Assembly: GCF_001649575.2 (NCBI RefSeq)
Contig: NC_051446.1
Span: forward strand, 22,276,167 to 22,340,166
Length of the DNA stretch: 64,000 nucleotides
Source of the DNA: Kryptolebias marmoratus
Taxonomy: Eukaryota; Chordata; Actinopteri; Cyprinodontiformes; Rivulidae
Reading direction: 5' to 3'
In this document: in pieces, positions 1 through 12,534 of the stretch
Position numbering within the stretch: position 1 is the stretch's first letter
Layout of the letters: the number at the start of each line of letters is the position of its first letter
Made by a program: the position numbers and the translations under genes
The notes under the pieces: model-generated
What the model was told of the DNA's origin: nothing
Database searches by the model: none
Seen by the model: only the letters and a program-made list of their open reading frames with translations

Positions 1-449
1 CGCAAAATTCATACTGTATACTGTAGGTATAAGAAAAGCAATAATTTGTTGCTAATAAATAAATATTAGAAATAATTGATAAAAGCATATTTAGTCTGTT
101 AGAAAGGGATAAAACAATAGTTGTTAAAATATATGATGAGCAATGAGATTATTTGTTAAAACACATATTAGCCATGTTTCTATACTTCAACAAGCAAAAG
201 TTTGGGAACTACTGATTCAAACCTATTTAAAACAAAAAATCATATGGACAGTATTAAAAACTGTAGGTAATTAGACTAAACCGTTGTAAAAAAGGAAGAA
301 AAAAATGTCACCAATAAGGCTAACTGAGCTAAACGGTTTCCCTTTGCAATGGACCATAAATATTAGATTCTGGAGTGATTGAAAATAGGTCATGTGATTG
401 GATCAGTCCAGATTTACTTTGTTCCAGAGTTGTGAACGTATTAGTATGC
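1..449. other. AT-rich intergenic DNA, nothing recognised
   Basis: The stretch is AT-rich with many stops in all frames. I see no coding signal, repeat boundary or RNA gene in it. Confidence 0.5.
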
Positions 450-719
450 TTTACACTACAATCACTCATTCACGGATTCATCCACACATTGAAGGTGATG
501 AGCTACATTGTAGCCACAGCTGCCCAGGGGCGGGCTGACAGAAGTGAGGCTGCCATTACATTGGCGCCACTGAGCCCTCTGACCACCACCAGTAGGCAAG
601 GCAGGTGAAACGTTTTGCCCAAAGATACAAGAGCTGAGTGGGATGGAGCGGGGGTTCGAACTGGCAACCCACTGGTTATAGGATGAACCCCTACCTCCTA
701 AACCACTTCTGCCCAAATA
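450..719. repeat. Interspersed fish repeat, family unassigned
   Basis: This block is visibly richer in G and C than its flanks. It has the wording of a dispersed teleost repeat: a start like CACTCATTCACGGATTC, a middle with GTAGCCACAGCTGCCC, and an end with GGCAACCCACTGGTTATAGG followed by a CTACCTCCTAAACCAC motif. A GGTTCGAAC string at about 652 resembles a tRNA B box, but I find no cloverleaf, so it is not called a tRNA. A minus-strand frame of 101 codons crosses it and is best read as chance. The repeat class (SINE-like or DNA transposon derived) cannot be decided by eye. Confidence 0.55.
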
Positions 720-721
720 AC

Positions 722-768
722 CAAAATAATCATGTAATGCAAAACTGACACCAATGTAAAGGTTCAAA
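722..768 (+). repeat. Short dispersed repeat, partner at 61923-61972
   Basis: About 40 bases (CATGTAATGCAAAACTGACA and neighbours) recur with a few substitutions near 61929-61970 in the same orientation. The sequence after both copies diverges, although each has a loosely similar CAG-rich stretch roughly 50-90 bases further on. This is a diverged copy of an unnamed repeat lying directly beside the element at 450-719. Confidence 0.5.
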
Positions 769-2210
769 TGGTAACACTTGCATGAACTACTATGAACTTT
801 TGAAAATTTGAGTTATTTTAAGACAGCAGCAATCTGCTTTATAAGTGGGTCCGCTTGGAGCATATTGACGAGCTAATAATGGCTAGTCTGAGTGGAGCCA
901 CTTCCAAAGTGCTTTTCACAGTCAGTTGTCAGATCGTCTGTTTGACTCTAATGGGTTCTTCTACGCCACCAAAAAAAATGAATGAGAATGGTTATTATGT
1001 GTAATGCATCATTGATTTTTTTTATCTAATTATGGGAGCAAGGGGGGGGGGAAAAAAGCAAGAATCTGGCCCGGTGGATAATATGTTTTTTTTTTCTTCT
1101 TTCATCTACTTTTCAGTCATATGATGTAAAAATACATTTGTGTTACTTTTTTCTAAAATTATTTAGCTATGAAGCCATGTTTTTTTTCAATATACAGATT
1201 TATTTGCTGAAAAGAATTATATGAATGCCTATTTAAAAATGCATTACAAAGATCGAGAGAACTATTGATTAAATGGCAGTGTTATCTTTTTCCTGTGGTT
1301 TACTTGATGGGTAATTCTTAAATTCATCACATCAAAAATTATGGCACTCTAGGTGAGCACTGCATGCATTATAAAATGTTCATTTCACTAAAATTGCTGC
1401 TCCTACAAGATAAATACCCCGTGTGTGATTGGTAAAAGATGTGCCTTAACCACAGAAACCAACTGAAACATTTTTTTTTGTTTTTGTTTTTTATTAGACA
1501 CAAAAATCAGTGAAACTGGAATATTTTTCTTTCTAAAACAGAGGAGAGGAAGAAGAGGGGAGCCTCTGTCATAGACCTCTCTGTCCCCAGCTGTCATAAC
1601 ACCAGCAGCAGTGATTAATGTGATGGGCTGGCAAAGTTTGTGTCAGGAGGAAATATGTGTTTGCATATAATGTGAATATGCATGCATGAGTATGTGCAAG
1701 AATAGGCACATATTTTATATTTACAAGGTGTATTTAAAAACTGATTAATGGTTTATGACTCACTTTAATGTAAAATTAAACAGATGGGTTTCTGCAGACA
1801 CAACTGCAGAGATGCTACAAAGCATTGATCTCAGGGCTGCAATTAAACTGCCACCAGAGAAGATGTTGGTACATAGAAATGTAGTAATGGGGCTTCTATT
1901 GTAAAAAGAAATAAACGGAGAAATAAGGAATGAAAACATAAAAAAAAATTAAAAACAATACATTTTGTGTAGCTGTTGTTCTTAATGCTCAAAATAAAGA
2001 AGCTAAGCAGCAGAATTTTAAAGTTTTATTTATTGCACTTTTTAAATGGATTCTCAGTTGAAAACACATTACGCCTGGAAAACATTAATTGTATAGTTTC
2101 AGTCTCTACGGTGTTTTGGCCCATGGTGATGCATTTCTGTTGCACTAAAAAATCATAGTTGTACTATTTCATTTCATTTAGTTTTTAACAAATGCCTTTT
2201 ACTATTTGTG
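769..2210. other. Intergenic DNA, nothing recognised
   Basis: The stretch is AT-rich, with short homopolymer runs such as a G run near 1043 and T runs near 1087 and 1472. Short open frames show no family resemblance, and I see no repeat boundaries. Confidence 0.45.
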
Positions 2211-2219
2211 AGGAGAATA

Positions 2220-3425
2220 TGTGTTTAAAGCTGTAGTGTTCTTGTCATGGTTAATAGAGGTTTCATTCATTTTTGGTGTTTTTCTTATTTCTCCTGACTT
2301 GATTGCTCTTGTTCTGTTGATTATCCTTATTTTGCATGTATCTTTGCTTCCTGTTTTATTTTGGTCAGTCTTGTTCCTCTGTTGTCACTTGTTCTGCCTG
2401 TCACCCCCAAAGCTTGTTTAAAATTACAACATGGCAGCTTCTGGACAATGATTTTTGTTGGCATCAATTCCCAACAACCAGAAAAGGCAGAGACACTTGG
2501 TCTGTTAATATGTAGTCATTAGTCACACCTGTTTGTGTTTTCTAATTGCTACTCAGCTGTTGTTCATTCAATCATTCTCTCAGTATATATTCAGTTTGTT
2601 TGTTTTTTTTTGCCAGCGCCTTCTTGTCATTTTCTTATCTGTCTAGCTGTCTCTTGAGTTCAGGTTTAACCAAATCTTGTCTTGTGAAGCTTAGTTTTTC
2701 CTGCTTCTGCAGTGACCTTGATTTTTGTTTTAAAGGTTTATTGTCTTCCCTTCCAGACCTTTGGGTTAATGATGAGCTCTCCCTGAGAGCCATTTGAGGG
2801 CTTAAAGAGCCAGGTCAGAGCCATTTGAGAACTGTTTGGGAGCTCTCAAACAGCTCCTCAGCAAAGACTGTTGATATAGACCCGGGACCAGAACCTGGAA
2901 GTTAAACAGGACCAGCTTTTATGTATAAGGTTCCTGTACAAGTTATGAGTCCCGTCCCATTTCATGCATATGAATAGGATATTGCCCTAGTTGAAAAAAT
3001 AAAAACCTCACACTTTTATTTTTCAGGTGTTGACTAGTTTTGATTCAAGTAATCCTCACCTTGCTTCTGAATGTTTAAAATATTCATTTTTCTAACATGT
3101 TTAGCTGTAATTAGTTATTTCATTATTAAAAGAAAGGTTGTGTAACACCACAACTGTGTGTGGGGGAGCAGGCGGGACTTGAAGTCTCATATCACTAACA
3201 CACAGATGCTGGTTCCAAAAATGCAACGTACCAGCTCCTGGAAAATGGTCACTGCTGGCTTTACTTCCCAACAAGAGCAAAAGGTGGGGACAGTTGGTCT
3301 GTCAGTACAATATGTCTACGTTCTACACAAGCAGTACTAAGCGAGGAGCCATTTGAGCCATTTGAGCCAAAACAGCCAGCTCTAGGTCCAGATCCCAGAA
3401 AAAAAGCTCTAATTTCCACCCCTGG
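2220..3425. repeat. Decayed repeat block: T-rich LTR-like DNA and hAT-like GAGCC repeats
   Basis: From 2220 to 2760 the plus strand is strongly T-rich with wording often found in fish LTRs, for example a TCACACCTGTTTGTG stretch followed by CTCAGTATATATTCAG. From 2760 to 3420 the phrase GAGCCATTTGAG occurs several times (near 2789, 2819, 3346 and 3356), with GAGCTC-centred palindromic text at about 2830-2860, as in the internal repeats of some non-autonomous hAT elements. Two segments, about 2430-2515 and 3230-3315, align with each other at moderate identity. No complete terminal repeats or target duplications are visible, so boundaries and classes are tentative. Confidence 0.4.
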
Positions 3426-4390
3426 TTTGGGTCCTTTATTTCACCTCCTTGTGTTGAGGAAGTTCTGATGTGTTCTGCAATATCGATTCAATGTCTTTGT
3501 TACCTCAAAGCACACAAGCAGTTAGAGAAATAGATTGTAAATTATAGAAGACAGGTAACTAATTCTTTGATCAAAAAGATCCTACAGATTTGATATCTTC
3601 TTGCACTTCGTGTCTGATGTTGGAAAATCTAAAATTTCCATTTCTTTAAATTCGAAGGTAGACCACTGGTGTGTTTGTGTCTGTATGTAATCGTTACCAG
3701 AGGCCACAGTTTCCCTTTCAAATGGCCTGATTTACACACACATTTTGCTATGCTGTGCTGCCAAATTACCTGTCAGGGGTAGTTTATTGGTGCTTAAACA
3801 ATCATTTTCACAAGCCTGATGGATTTTCCTACTATTAACGTTGCATCACTCACGCCCCCATTTCTTTCACGTTGTATGGTTATTTTCTCGCCTCTGTTGC
3901 AAACCAACGACCAAGAATGACTGTGTGTATTGAATATGAAAAACAATTAGATGAATAACTACAAATGGAAGTATGCACTAACAGTATGTTCAACATCAAG
4001 CGTCTCTTTCTTGTGGCACATATTTTCATCCAGCTAAATTACAGTGACTCAAAGCATTTCCATGTATGAATCATGCACCAAATATTGTTGGTTCTTTTCA
4101 GAAAACATCCACCAGTTTACCTACGGAAACTTATATTGCAATAGTTAGTTTAGCATGGACATTAATGTAAGTTACTCTTGATAGAAAGCAATAAGCTACA
4201 GTTCCTTCCCAAATGGATGCAGTTTATATCCATATTCACCCATTTCCTCATCAAGTTTCTGTTTTGTCGTGGACTAAAAGAAGAACTCTGTTTCACCTTG
4301 TTATTCTTTATACAGCATGATACATCGATCATTTAGATTTTTGTCATCAAAATGAAAGTTCAGAAAGGCAGTTTATTATGAAATAAATTT
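3426..4390. other. Intergenic DNA, nothing recognised
   Basis: This is ordinary AT-rich sequence without a long open frame, inverted repeat or repeat signature that I recognise. Confidence 0.45.
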
Positions 4391-4800
4391 TTTGATTTTA
4401 GTTTAATTGAGTTTTCAGGGGTTTTGTGTTTTTCAGATTGTCTTGACTTTAGGTCTTTGACTAGTTTTCCTCTGTTCTGATGCGTCTCAGTTTCTTCCTC
4501 TGGTTGTCTTTTCAGGTTTTGTTTTATGTTCCTAGTCATTTGAATTGATTTATTTTACATAGCTTCCTGTTTCATTTTGCTTCGGTTTTCCTTGTTATAC
4601 ATTTGGTTAATTCTACTTTCTGTTTTTGACTGACTACAGGTTTCAGTTTCTGATCCGGACACCTGCAGCTTTTTGTAATTACTTCCCTCAGTGTATATAT
4701 CTCAAGGCTTCCTTGGCTTTTTGGCAGATCTCTGTTATTTCTCTGTGTTTGCTTAGTTTCTGTTAGTGCTTATACTTGTTTAGTTGGTCTTGTATTAAAA
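4391..4800 (+). repeat. T-rich LTR-like remnant
   Basis: The plus strand is dominated by TTTC, TTTG and CTGTT words and contains CCTCAGTGTATATATCTC, a phrase like the promoter part of fish LTRs. No TG...CA ends or flanking duplication could be found, so this is only a probable old fragment. Confidence 0.3.
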
Positions 4801-7800
4801 TACTAGTACTAATACTACTAAAAAGTATTGAGCAAATATGGCAAATGTATAACCAGAAATATTACAGAATAAATATTACAAAACAAACAGTATGCTCAGG
4901 GTGCACAGTTTCGTCTAAAGTTCAAGGTTCAAAACACAGACAGTAAGAATGGGTTGCACGACCAAATCATGGGCAAAGAATAATAATGCTTTTAGTGAAC
5001 TCAAAGTCCTGAGTGTGATTAAACAGAAATGATGTGGAGGGACATAAAGTGACCAATTAATGTGACATACTCCCCAACATCCCACAGCTAAAGCTGTTCT
5101 GAACGGAGGAAGGAGCAAAAATGTCTCTGAGCTGACGTGCAGGACTGATCAGTGACTGCAGGAAACATTTAGCTGCTTCCATTATTCCTCAAGGTTACAG
5201 CAGATAATGAAAGCAAAGATTCACATCCTTTTGCAGCTTAAGGATATGTTCTGCAATACCTATTTAATACCTGGTTTAAAAGTTTTCTGATTTGTTTAAA
5301 TGGGATCTATTATGAGAATCAGATGGACAATTAGCTGTTTCATTTCACAAATTCTTGCCTTGATTTTCTGACATGCATCCATTTCTTTTTACTTCTCTTC
5401 CACTCTTTACTGTTCTCTGTCATCATTTACCTGCCTTCTCTTTCAATACATTCACTCTCTTTGTCCTTCCTTAACTTTATGTGTCTCAATGCTATTTTTT
5501 ACTCAGGTATCACATTTGGGATACAGACAAACCTAATGGTTCTCTGCCTAGGACACCTTTGTGGCCTTTCCTCTTAATGCAGTCAGAAGAGTCGAATTTT
5601 CAGAGAAAGTCACCATCGATTAGGGTTCTGTGTGTGTGTGTGTGTGAGACAGCTGTGGGACCACTTGTTTGATGAGAGGCAAAAGACCCTGAGCCCTCCA
5701 TTCCTTATGTCAAAATGTTAGAACAGGTTGTTCTGAAAGAAAGTTTAGAACATGACAAGAAAGTAATAGTTTTTTCCCAATTTTGAAAATAACACATTAA
5801 TGATTTTGACAGCTATAGGAAGAGTTTTACTGAATTTTCAGATGGCTTTGTGCACATAAAAACCAAGGAATAAAACAGTCAACATAAAATGTCTAGTTTC
5901 CCTTTATTTGTGGGTTTTTTATTATTATTATTACTATTAATTTAATCATTTAATTTTTAAAGAGTTGGCAACCACCGGCAGCTCGTCACCTTTATGGACT
6001 TTTCATGGAGCGAGTGGGAGTAGTTTACATTGATCTTTTGCAACTGATCTGTGGTGGGTGTGCACTGATAGCTGGCACCACAGTTTGTCTTCGTCTGTGA
6101 CCGCCATGGCAAAAGAGTGGGAGGCACTTTGGATCCTCTCCATGTCCCCTTATTGACCTTTAGTCTGTCAATAAAAATGCTCCTTGTTGCTTAATGCACC
6201 TTAGCAGAGCATAAATGTACCTTTTTATAATGTCAGTGCTTCAGTTGAGCTGCTGCTTTTTATATTTTTATCTGTAATTTTCCAACCAATGCAGTATTGT
6301 CTTACTTTATTCACACTACATTTTTTGGTGTATATCTAAGCTTCAAAGCACCTGACGCCAATTTAATCTTTATCACACCATTTTCATTACTATTTAGTGG
6401 CCAATAATGAACTAAATCTCCTTGTTAACCACAACTCTGATTATCTTCCATCTTCTCTGCACTGAGACTCACACATTTTTGAATTGTTGAAATGGGTAAA
6501 ACAAAAGCTGTGTTTCCAGCTGTGCTTTTTATGCTCAATGAAGCCAGTTTTATCCACATCTGAACCCTAATGTAACAGAGTTTGAACCTTTGGGACAGAA
6601 AGAAGGTTTTTCATCAAAAAGAAATCATCTCAGTAATTTCAGTTAATAGCAACAAACAAGTCATGCAGTACAGTTTATTCAGAAAACCGTAGGCTAGTGC
6701 TTGGATTTTTCTGCATACTCACCGGTTAAAACATCAGAATTATGACATCTCCCCAATTATTACTTTAAGTGATTCAGGTTTAGATTTTACAAATTGTCTC
6801 ATCTTTCAGTCTAACCTATCTGTTGTGTCACTGCCTGAAGCTGTTGTATATTCCTGCTGTCAGGGTTCCTACACAATTTCCTTTTCATAATTCCATACTT
6901 TCCAGACTCATACATTCCTGTCAATCTTTGAGCCATTGTTAATTTTGAAAGGTATGTAAAATTACTATATATGTATCTTATAATGGTGTAAAAACCAAAC
7001 TTTACACAAAACATACACAGCATGAAACAACCCTTTATGGTTTTATTAACAGGGTTGAAGTCTTTTTGAGTGTAAATTGATGCTTAATTGGTAAAACTGT
7101 GTTTTTATATAAATATATAAACACTGCCTGCTTTAAAGATGTGCTTCATGTAGTAAATGAAGCAAAAGTGATCATGATGATGACTAAATCCATCTTTTAT
7201 ATACATTTAATGTGAAAAATCCTGCTAGCCTAAGCATTTCCTAAAAAATAAATGCTGATTTTTATCTTTTAGAAAATATGATAAGTAAAGGCTTGAAAAG
7301 CTAATCCTTTTTTTTATTCTCTTTTTTTCTATACTCATTCAGATCTGTAAACTGGTAGGACAAAATTCCATACGTCTTTACTTTTTAAGAAAGCATAGAA
7401 ACCCTGAGTATAACACCTTTTGCTACCATGAACTATAGTATCAGTAGTATTCTTATATTCTGTGCACCAAAAAAGCAGTTGACAGGTCAGTCAGTAATAC
7501 AATTTGAGTAGAATATTGTAACATAAATCACAAGTTTTTAAACAACTTCAAACAAATGTTTGTCCATTTATTCAAAATTTAAAAATAAAGACAATTCTAG
7601 GCCAGCAAATCATAAACGGAAATAATTAGATAGAGAAACTGTCTAAATAATGTGATACTAATGGCAACAGCAGCAAATACCTTTGTTCATCTGTGATGGA
7701 AAATAAAAAAAAGCAGCTACTCACGATGGGAAATGACTGTGGTGTGTGGCATCTGCTGACAGGTTTTGCACAACCATAAAATGCACTCTAAAGTGCAAAA

Positions 7801-8414
7801 AATGGGTCAGTATCTGCTGTATTAATGCACCGTTTACTCATGAGCAGCATTTCCAGAAAATTGGAGGAAGCATCGAGACATGAAGGAACCCAACTGGTTT
7901 TGGTATTTTTTACCAAATTCTTTGACATTTTTAAGGAATTACTGTATATACAGCTGTCAGCCTTGTCCCTGATTATATATTTTGTTTCTATTGTGCTCTA
8001 AATCCTTAAGCAGCACAATCTCATCCAAAACTTGTAATATTTCTTTAAATGGCTTTTTAAAAGATAGCAAAAATGGTAAAACATAAGAAATTAATGTTTG
8101 CCTTTTTCACTTCCCACAATCAGAGCGTCTGCTTGTGGTTTTCATTCTTGCCATTCTGCCTGTAGAAAATAAAACAACAAAAGAACAAGTTGCTTTCCTC
8201 CGGTAAATAAAATGTCTCACCGAAAGGAGGAGGAGGATCAATCGCTGTTAGTTTTACTGTGCGTAGGCAACATGGAGACGCTGCAACTGTGGCCAAAGAA
8301 AAGCTTTCAGGAAAAGCTTTAAATCAATAGTTTCAGACTAGTATTCCTTTAAAGGCAAACCAAAGACAAAAAATTAGAATGTTGGGTTGTCCTTATTTAT
8401 TATCATCTGTGAAA
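4801..8414. other. Intergenic DNA, no genes recognised
   Basis: No exon, RNA gene or clear transposon is visible. A short GT run lies near 5628-5647 and an ATT run near 5920. The part at about 5965-6180 is less AT-rich and has higher complexity than its surroundings. It could be a conserved non-coding block, but nothing in it can be named. Confidence 0.4.
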
Positions 8415-9352
8415 AGGTCATAAAAGGTGGGCAATTTTTGCCCATGTCTGTGTGTCTGTCTGTTAGCAAAATATCTCTTATACCACCAAACAAAATTGTA
8501 TACTACTTACAACTGATTAGCTTTTGAAGTCAACCTGATTCAAGATGGCTGCCACGGTCAGCTGGATTAAAACAACACAAAACAACATGGTGTGGTAGTA
8601 GAAGGTACTGATCCTCAATACGTATTCTGAGTGTTAACAGGCTCCACATGATCTTTTTTTAAACTTTTGTCATTTACTATTTGTAGTAAACTCTGTTTGT
8701 TAGCAACATATTTCATAAACCGCTTGATGGATTTTAAGACAACTTTTAAGGAAACCATTGGATGTGTAACTGATTTACATTTAAAGCCATCCACATTGAA
8801 GATGGTCAACACAGCCAGCTAATCTTACAAAACACAAAAATTGTCATAATTCAGACAGTTTTACAGATATTGTGCTAAATTTGGTGTCGTCGCTGAGGGT
8901 CATTCACAACACATACTGTGTGGTATCTCTGCACAGGATCTTTGCCTAAAACTTTAGCATTAACTGTTGTAGTCAATGCTTTCTGTTAGCAAAATATCTC
9001 ATAAACAACCGGACAGATTTTAATGAAACTTTCTGAACGCAATCATTGTAAGTACATCTACAACTTCTTAATATTTGAAGTCGACCTCAAGATGCACAAC
9101 ACAAAAAATGGCTATAACTCAATCAGTTTTATAGATATTGAGCTAAAATTCTATGTGGTAGTAGTTTAGAGTCATTTACAACTCATATGTACTCTGAGCA
9201 TGACATCTTGCAATACCAAATGAGATTGCACATAATGTTATTTTCAAGGTTTGACCAAAACAGCCACAACTCTGTCAGTTCTCAGCTTATGATCAGCAGA
9301 TGATCTTAGTCTAAAACTTTGCATCAAAGGCAGTGGGGGATGTCCTTCTAGG
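8415..9352 (+). repeat. Dispersed repeat family A, copy A1 (three internal units)
   Basis: This is the longest copy of the main repeat family. It starts with a TTTTGCCCATGTCTGTG region and ends near GGCAGTGGGGGATG. Between them are three diverged tandem units starting with TTAGCAAAATATCTC-like text at about 8463, 8700 and 8986. Each unit continues with ACCxxxxGATTTTAA, TTGAAGTCAACC, CAAGATGGC, and then GTTTTACAGATATTGAGCT and GTGTGGTAGTAGCT. There is no coding capacity, so the element is non-autonomous or a fragment. Its class is not certain. Confidence 0.7.
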
Positions 9353-10120
9353 GCATCAAATTAGCCATGGCTATAAACACTGTGATGCAGGCATCTGATT
9401 GTATTGATCTATGTTACATGTATCTGTCCCTATCAAATAAACAATTCATCATAAACATTCTTTAAACAAGTGCTCAATCTTTTTTTTTAAATGAGTCTTG
9501 TCATTCTTAATGCAAAAGTAACAACATACCAGTTATATATTATATCATATTAGTTTGAGATGCACTAGATGTTTTTCTTCTGTTTATTGTGAGTACTGAG
9601 TCTAACACTGCAGAGCTGCCTGGACTGTCACTGGAACCCATTTTGTCTGTGAAATAAGCTTTAGAGGCCAAAATAAACTTGCAGATATTTCTTTTAGCAG
9701 AATGACCTTCAGGGCTTTATTGTTTGATTTATGATCTCGAGCTTTAAACTCAGCGTGTTTGTGTATTTGCATTTGCATGTCAATGTGTGACTTAGTAAAA
9801 ATGTGCGGCGGAGTGTGTGTGTGTGTTTGTTGCCTATCGGAGAAGTGTGTGCACCCTTCAACGATGCAAGTGAAGACGTGACTTGAAGCTCAGTTGGGCA
9901 CTTTAGACTCTCATTATGCAGCATTTGCTCGGACTCTCACATTCGACTGCCTATCACTCTCTCCAACATACATACTTGTACAAATGTGGCTGTGCGCATG
10001 GAACACAAAGACACAAGAGCTTTAAATGTGAAAGCCAGGTTTTTTAAAGCACTGAACACAAAGTCGCACGCATATACAAATACAGGTTACCTGCAGAAAG
10101 CCATGTATACCTAATCTGAG
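9353..10120. other. Intergenic DNA with a short GT run
   Basis: A GTGTGTGTGTGT run lies near 9813. Nothing else is recognised. Confidence 0.4.
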
Positions 10121-10470
10121 CTGCCATTTTATTTGCCTGAATATTTTAACAAACATGTCTCCTCTCTGCCTGGCCTCCCCCCAATTCCTCAAAGGCTCTA
10201 CCCCCACCTCAAGGCTCTTCAGCAGCATCTCATTTCTCCTCTCTGTGCTGTCTACACCACGCATGCTTTGGTAGAATTAATAGAAGTCTCCTCGGCTCAT
10301 CACAGAGAAATGGGTGCCATGTGCTGCGCTGTCTGCCAGCCTGTATTTCATGTATAATGCATCCTGCCTCTTATTCAGCGGAGGTGGAGAGGCGCTTGCT
10401 GAGTGGATGCCAAGTATGACCGCATCACAACGACCAGCCGGAGGAGAAGATGCGTACAGACACAAAAGAT
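10121..10470. other. High-complexity block, candidate conserved non-coding element
   Basis: In contrast to the AT-rich flanks, this block has balanced composition, no repeat signature and short homeobox-type sites such as GAATTAATAG and a TATAATGCAT stretch. Short open frames occur on both strands (10133-10357 plus, 10022-10264 and 10277-10567 minus), but none resembles a known family, and overlapping frames on both strands argue against coding. That it is regulatory is inference only. Confidence 0.25.
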
Positions 10471-10640
10471 TGACAAAAACCTGACAAACAGAGTGGATAT
10501 CAGGATGGGCGGTAGGCAAATGGCAGAAGATAAGGAAGCAAAAATTAATGGAGCAAAAAGAGTGCAAGAACTGAATTAAACAAACTCAATTTGAGAATTT
10601 GTCATTTTTTGTTTCCTCAGGTCAGTTGGCAACAATCCTG

Positions 10641-10802
10641 AATCATGTCAACTCCAAAAGTTAGTCACTCGTAGATGTCCATCTAAAGATTACTTTTAAC
10701 ATGTTTCATTAAAATCTGTCCAGTGGGTAATGAAATATTTTGCTAACAGACATAAACACACACCTTATCATTCCAATGTGCCTTTTGGTGGTGAGTGATA
10801 AA
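10641..10802 (-). repeat. Dispersed repeat family A, copy A2 (fragment)
   Basis: The minus strand carries the first end of family A: the plus strand reads ATTAAAATCTGTCCAGTGGG, then ATATTTTGCTAACAGAC, and ends at CCTTTTGGTGGTGAGTGATAA. Only the outer 160 bases are present. Confidence 0.65.
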
Positions 10803-11019
10803 AAGTTTTTTGTAAGAGCTAGTAATTTATTTGTGTTTTAGATTAATATTACATTTAGACTGATTAAAATTGAAAAAAATCTGGTCCTGCAAAGTGTTTT
10901 TGTTTATTTTATTTCATGTTTTGTCGTTGTTGTTTGTTTGTTTACTTTAACACATCTTCATACCCATTCTGTCACATGCTCACATTTGGACAGGAGCCTT
11001 TGGAGAAGTCAGTTTTTAT

Positions 11020-11170
11020 GTTTTTTGGTATAAAGGAGTCACTCACAGGCCACAAGCCTATTATGAGCCGCTGTAACAAAAAAGGCCAGATTGTGCTTAA
11101 AAAGCCTGAACAGTTCTGGAGCAATATTTATTGGATAGATGAACTTAAGCTCAACCTGTTTCACAACTAG
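11020..11170 (+). pseudogene. Tc1-type transposase fragment
   Basis: An open stretch reads in part GHKPIMSRCNKKGQIVLKKP and then EQFWSNIYWIDELKLNLFHN. This matches the Tc1/mariner transposase segment between the Arg/Lys-Pro-Leu motif and the first catalytic Asp region (FW..V.W.DE.K.ELFG). The catalytic Asp position reads IDE, so the Asp is still present. The frame ends just after this segment at 11168, and I cannot find the remaining catalytic Asp and Glu motifs downstream. It is a short, dead remnant. Confidence 0.55.
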
Positions 11171-12500
11171 AAAATACAAAAAAAAAAGCTTGAAATTAAA
11201 CCTGGTTACTGATATGTGTTGATCATGTGAAAGTTAATGAAAGTCGCCAAATCTATTTTTAGCTGTACGGTGAAAAACTGTTAAATTTCAGCCAAACGCA
11301 GCCAAATGGCACAAAGCATCCAGTAAAACCAGCCAGACAGTGATAAAAGTTGAAGAACTACAGTATTCTGTAACTTTGGAGTTGAACAAAAGTTGCAAAT
11401 CATTTTCTGAAAACAAAACTTAAGGCTGAAAGAAAAAAAAAATGGCTAGAGAGAACAGAAATAAAAGCTTGGCAATGCATTGCAAAGGAAAAAACCTTGT
11501 CCTTGACTTCTAAATTACAGGTATCGTTGTAAAAAATAACAATTTATGTCCTATTATGTTAATTTATCCAATCTTATTTGACTTGTGTTAAGGTCTGAAT
11601 ACATATTTAATAGTTGCAATGCCCTCAAGGTGAATGTGAGAGCTTGCGTTTTCAGCCTGTGTGAATGAGATTTTAAATGTATTTTATAAACAACTAAAAT
11701 AAAAGCCACAGAATTGCTGACAAATTCCTCAGCAAGCATTTGACTTTTGAATACATTTTTCTTTCTTTAAAAGGAAGCTTCTGAATTGCACTTCTTTCAG
11801 TCAGTATGTGGTGGTTATTGGCATACCAGTTTGGATTACCCTCATTGCAGCGGAGCAGTTCAAAGCACAGACTGTTCGTACAGGTGATATTAAAATGCTT
11901 TTAGATAATAGCCAACTTCTAACACTAAAAAACAAGTGGAATTCTAAATATGAAAAGGAGTTAAAAGCAATGCATGGAGATGATAAAAAGACCACTTTTT
12001 TATTTTATCTCAGTTTATTAGATGTTTTTGAGCAGCAGCAGTTGAATGTGTAAAATATGAGCTCAGGTAAATGTGGGAAAAGTCAATTATGACTTCATGC
12101 ACTACAGACAAGTTTCCTACTATTTATCTCAAAATCCTTCGTCCCTTAGAGTGACCATATTAAACTTGAATCTTCTGTTTTTCCAAGTGTCTGATTTAAA
12201 CTAAAAGACTGTCATTAAAAAGTCCCTTCAGTAGCAAAAATCAAAGTTTACATACAGTCAGTCAAACCCATCTATTAGAGCAGTTGTACATTTTTTTCAG
12301 CGGTTTTTTTCAGTTAAATTATTTTCTTTAATCTTGAAGAAAAACATCATGATATTAGAGAAAAATTAAAAGTTTTTTAAGAACTTAAAATGAGCACTGT
12401 GAGTTCGCTGCCGTAAAACAACAACAAAAAGCACATAGACTGGTAGTCTAATTTGTTTATTAACACTGTTTTGCATAAATAAAATATAAACATTGTATAA
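11171..12500. other. Intergenic DNA, nothing recognised
   Basis: An 81-codon plus-strand frame at 11808-12053 has no recognisable domain and no splice or promoter context. Part of it is also open in a minus-strand frame. I treat it as chance. Confidence 0.4.
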
Positions 12501-12534
12501 ATAAGGAGGTGAATTTGGAAATTCACCTCCTTAT
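12501..12534. repeat. Perfect 16-bp inverted repeat with 2-bp spacer
   Basis: The arm ATAAGGAGGTGAATTT (12501-12516) is followed by GG and its exact reverse complement (12519-12534). Pairing does not extend into the flanks. The hairpin is too short for a normal microRNA precursor. It may be the core of a small decayed palindromic element or a DNA rearrangement product. Confidence 0.85.

Noticed and set aside
450..719. Possible tRNA gene because of a GGTTCGAAC B-box-like string
   Set aside because: No A box at the right distance and no cloverleaf stems. The block reads as a dispersed repeat.
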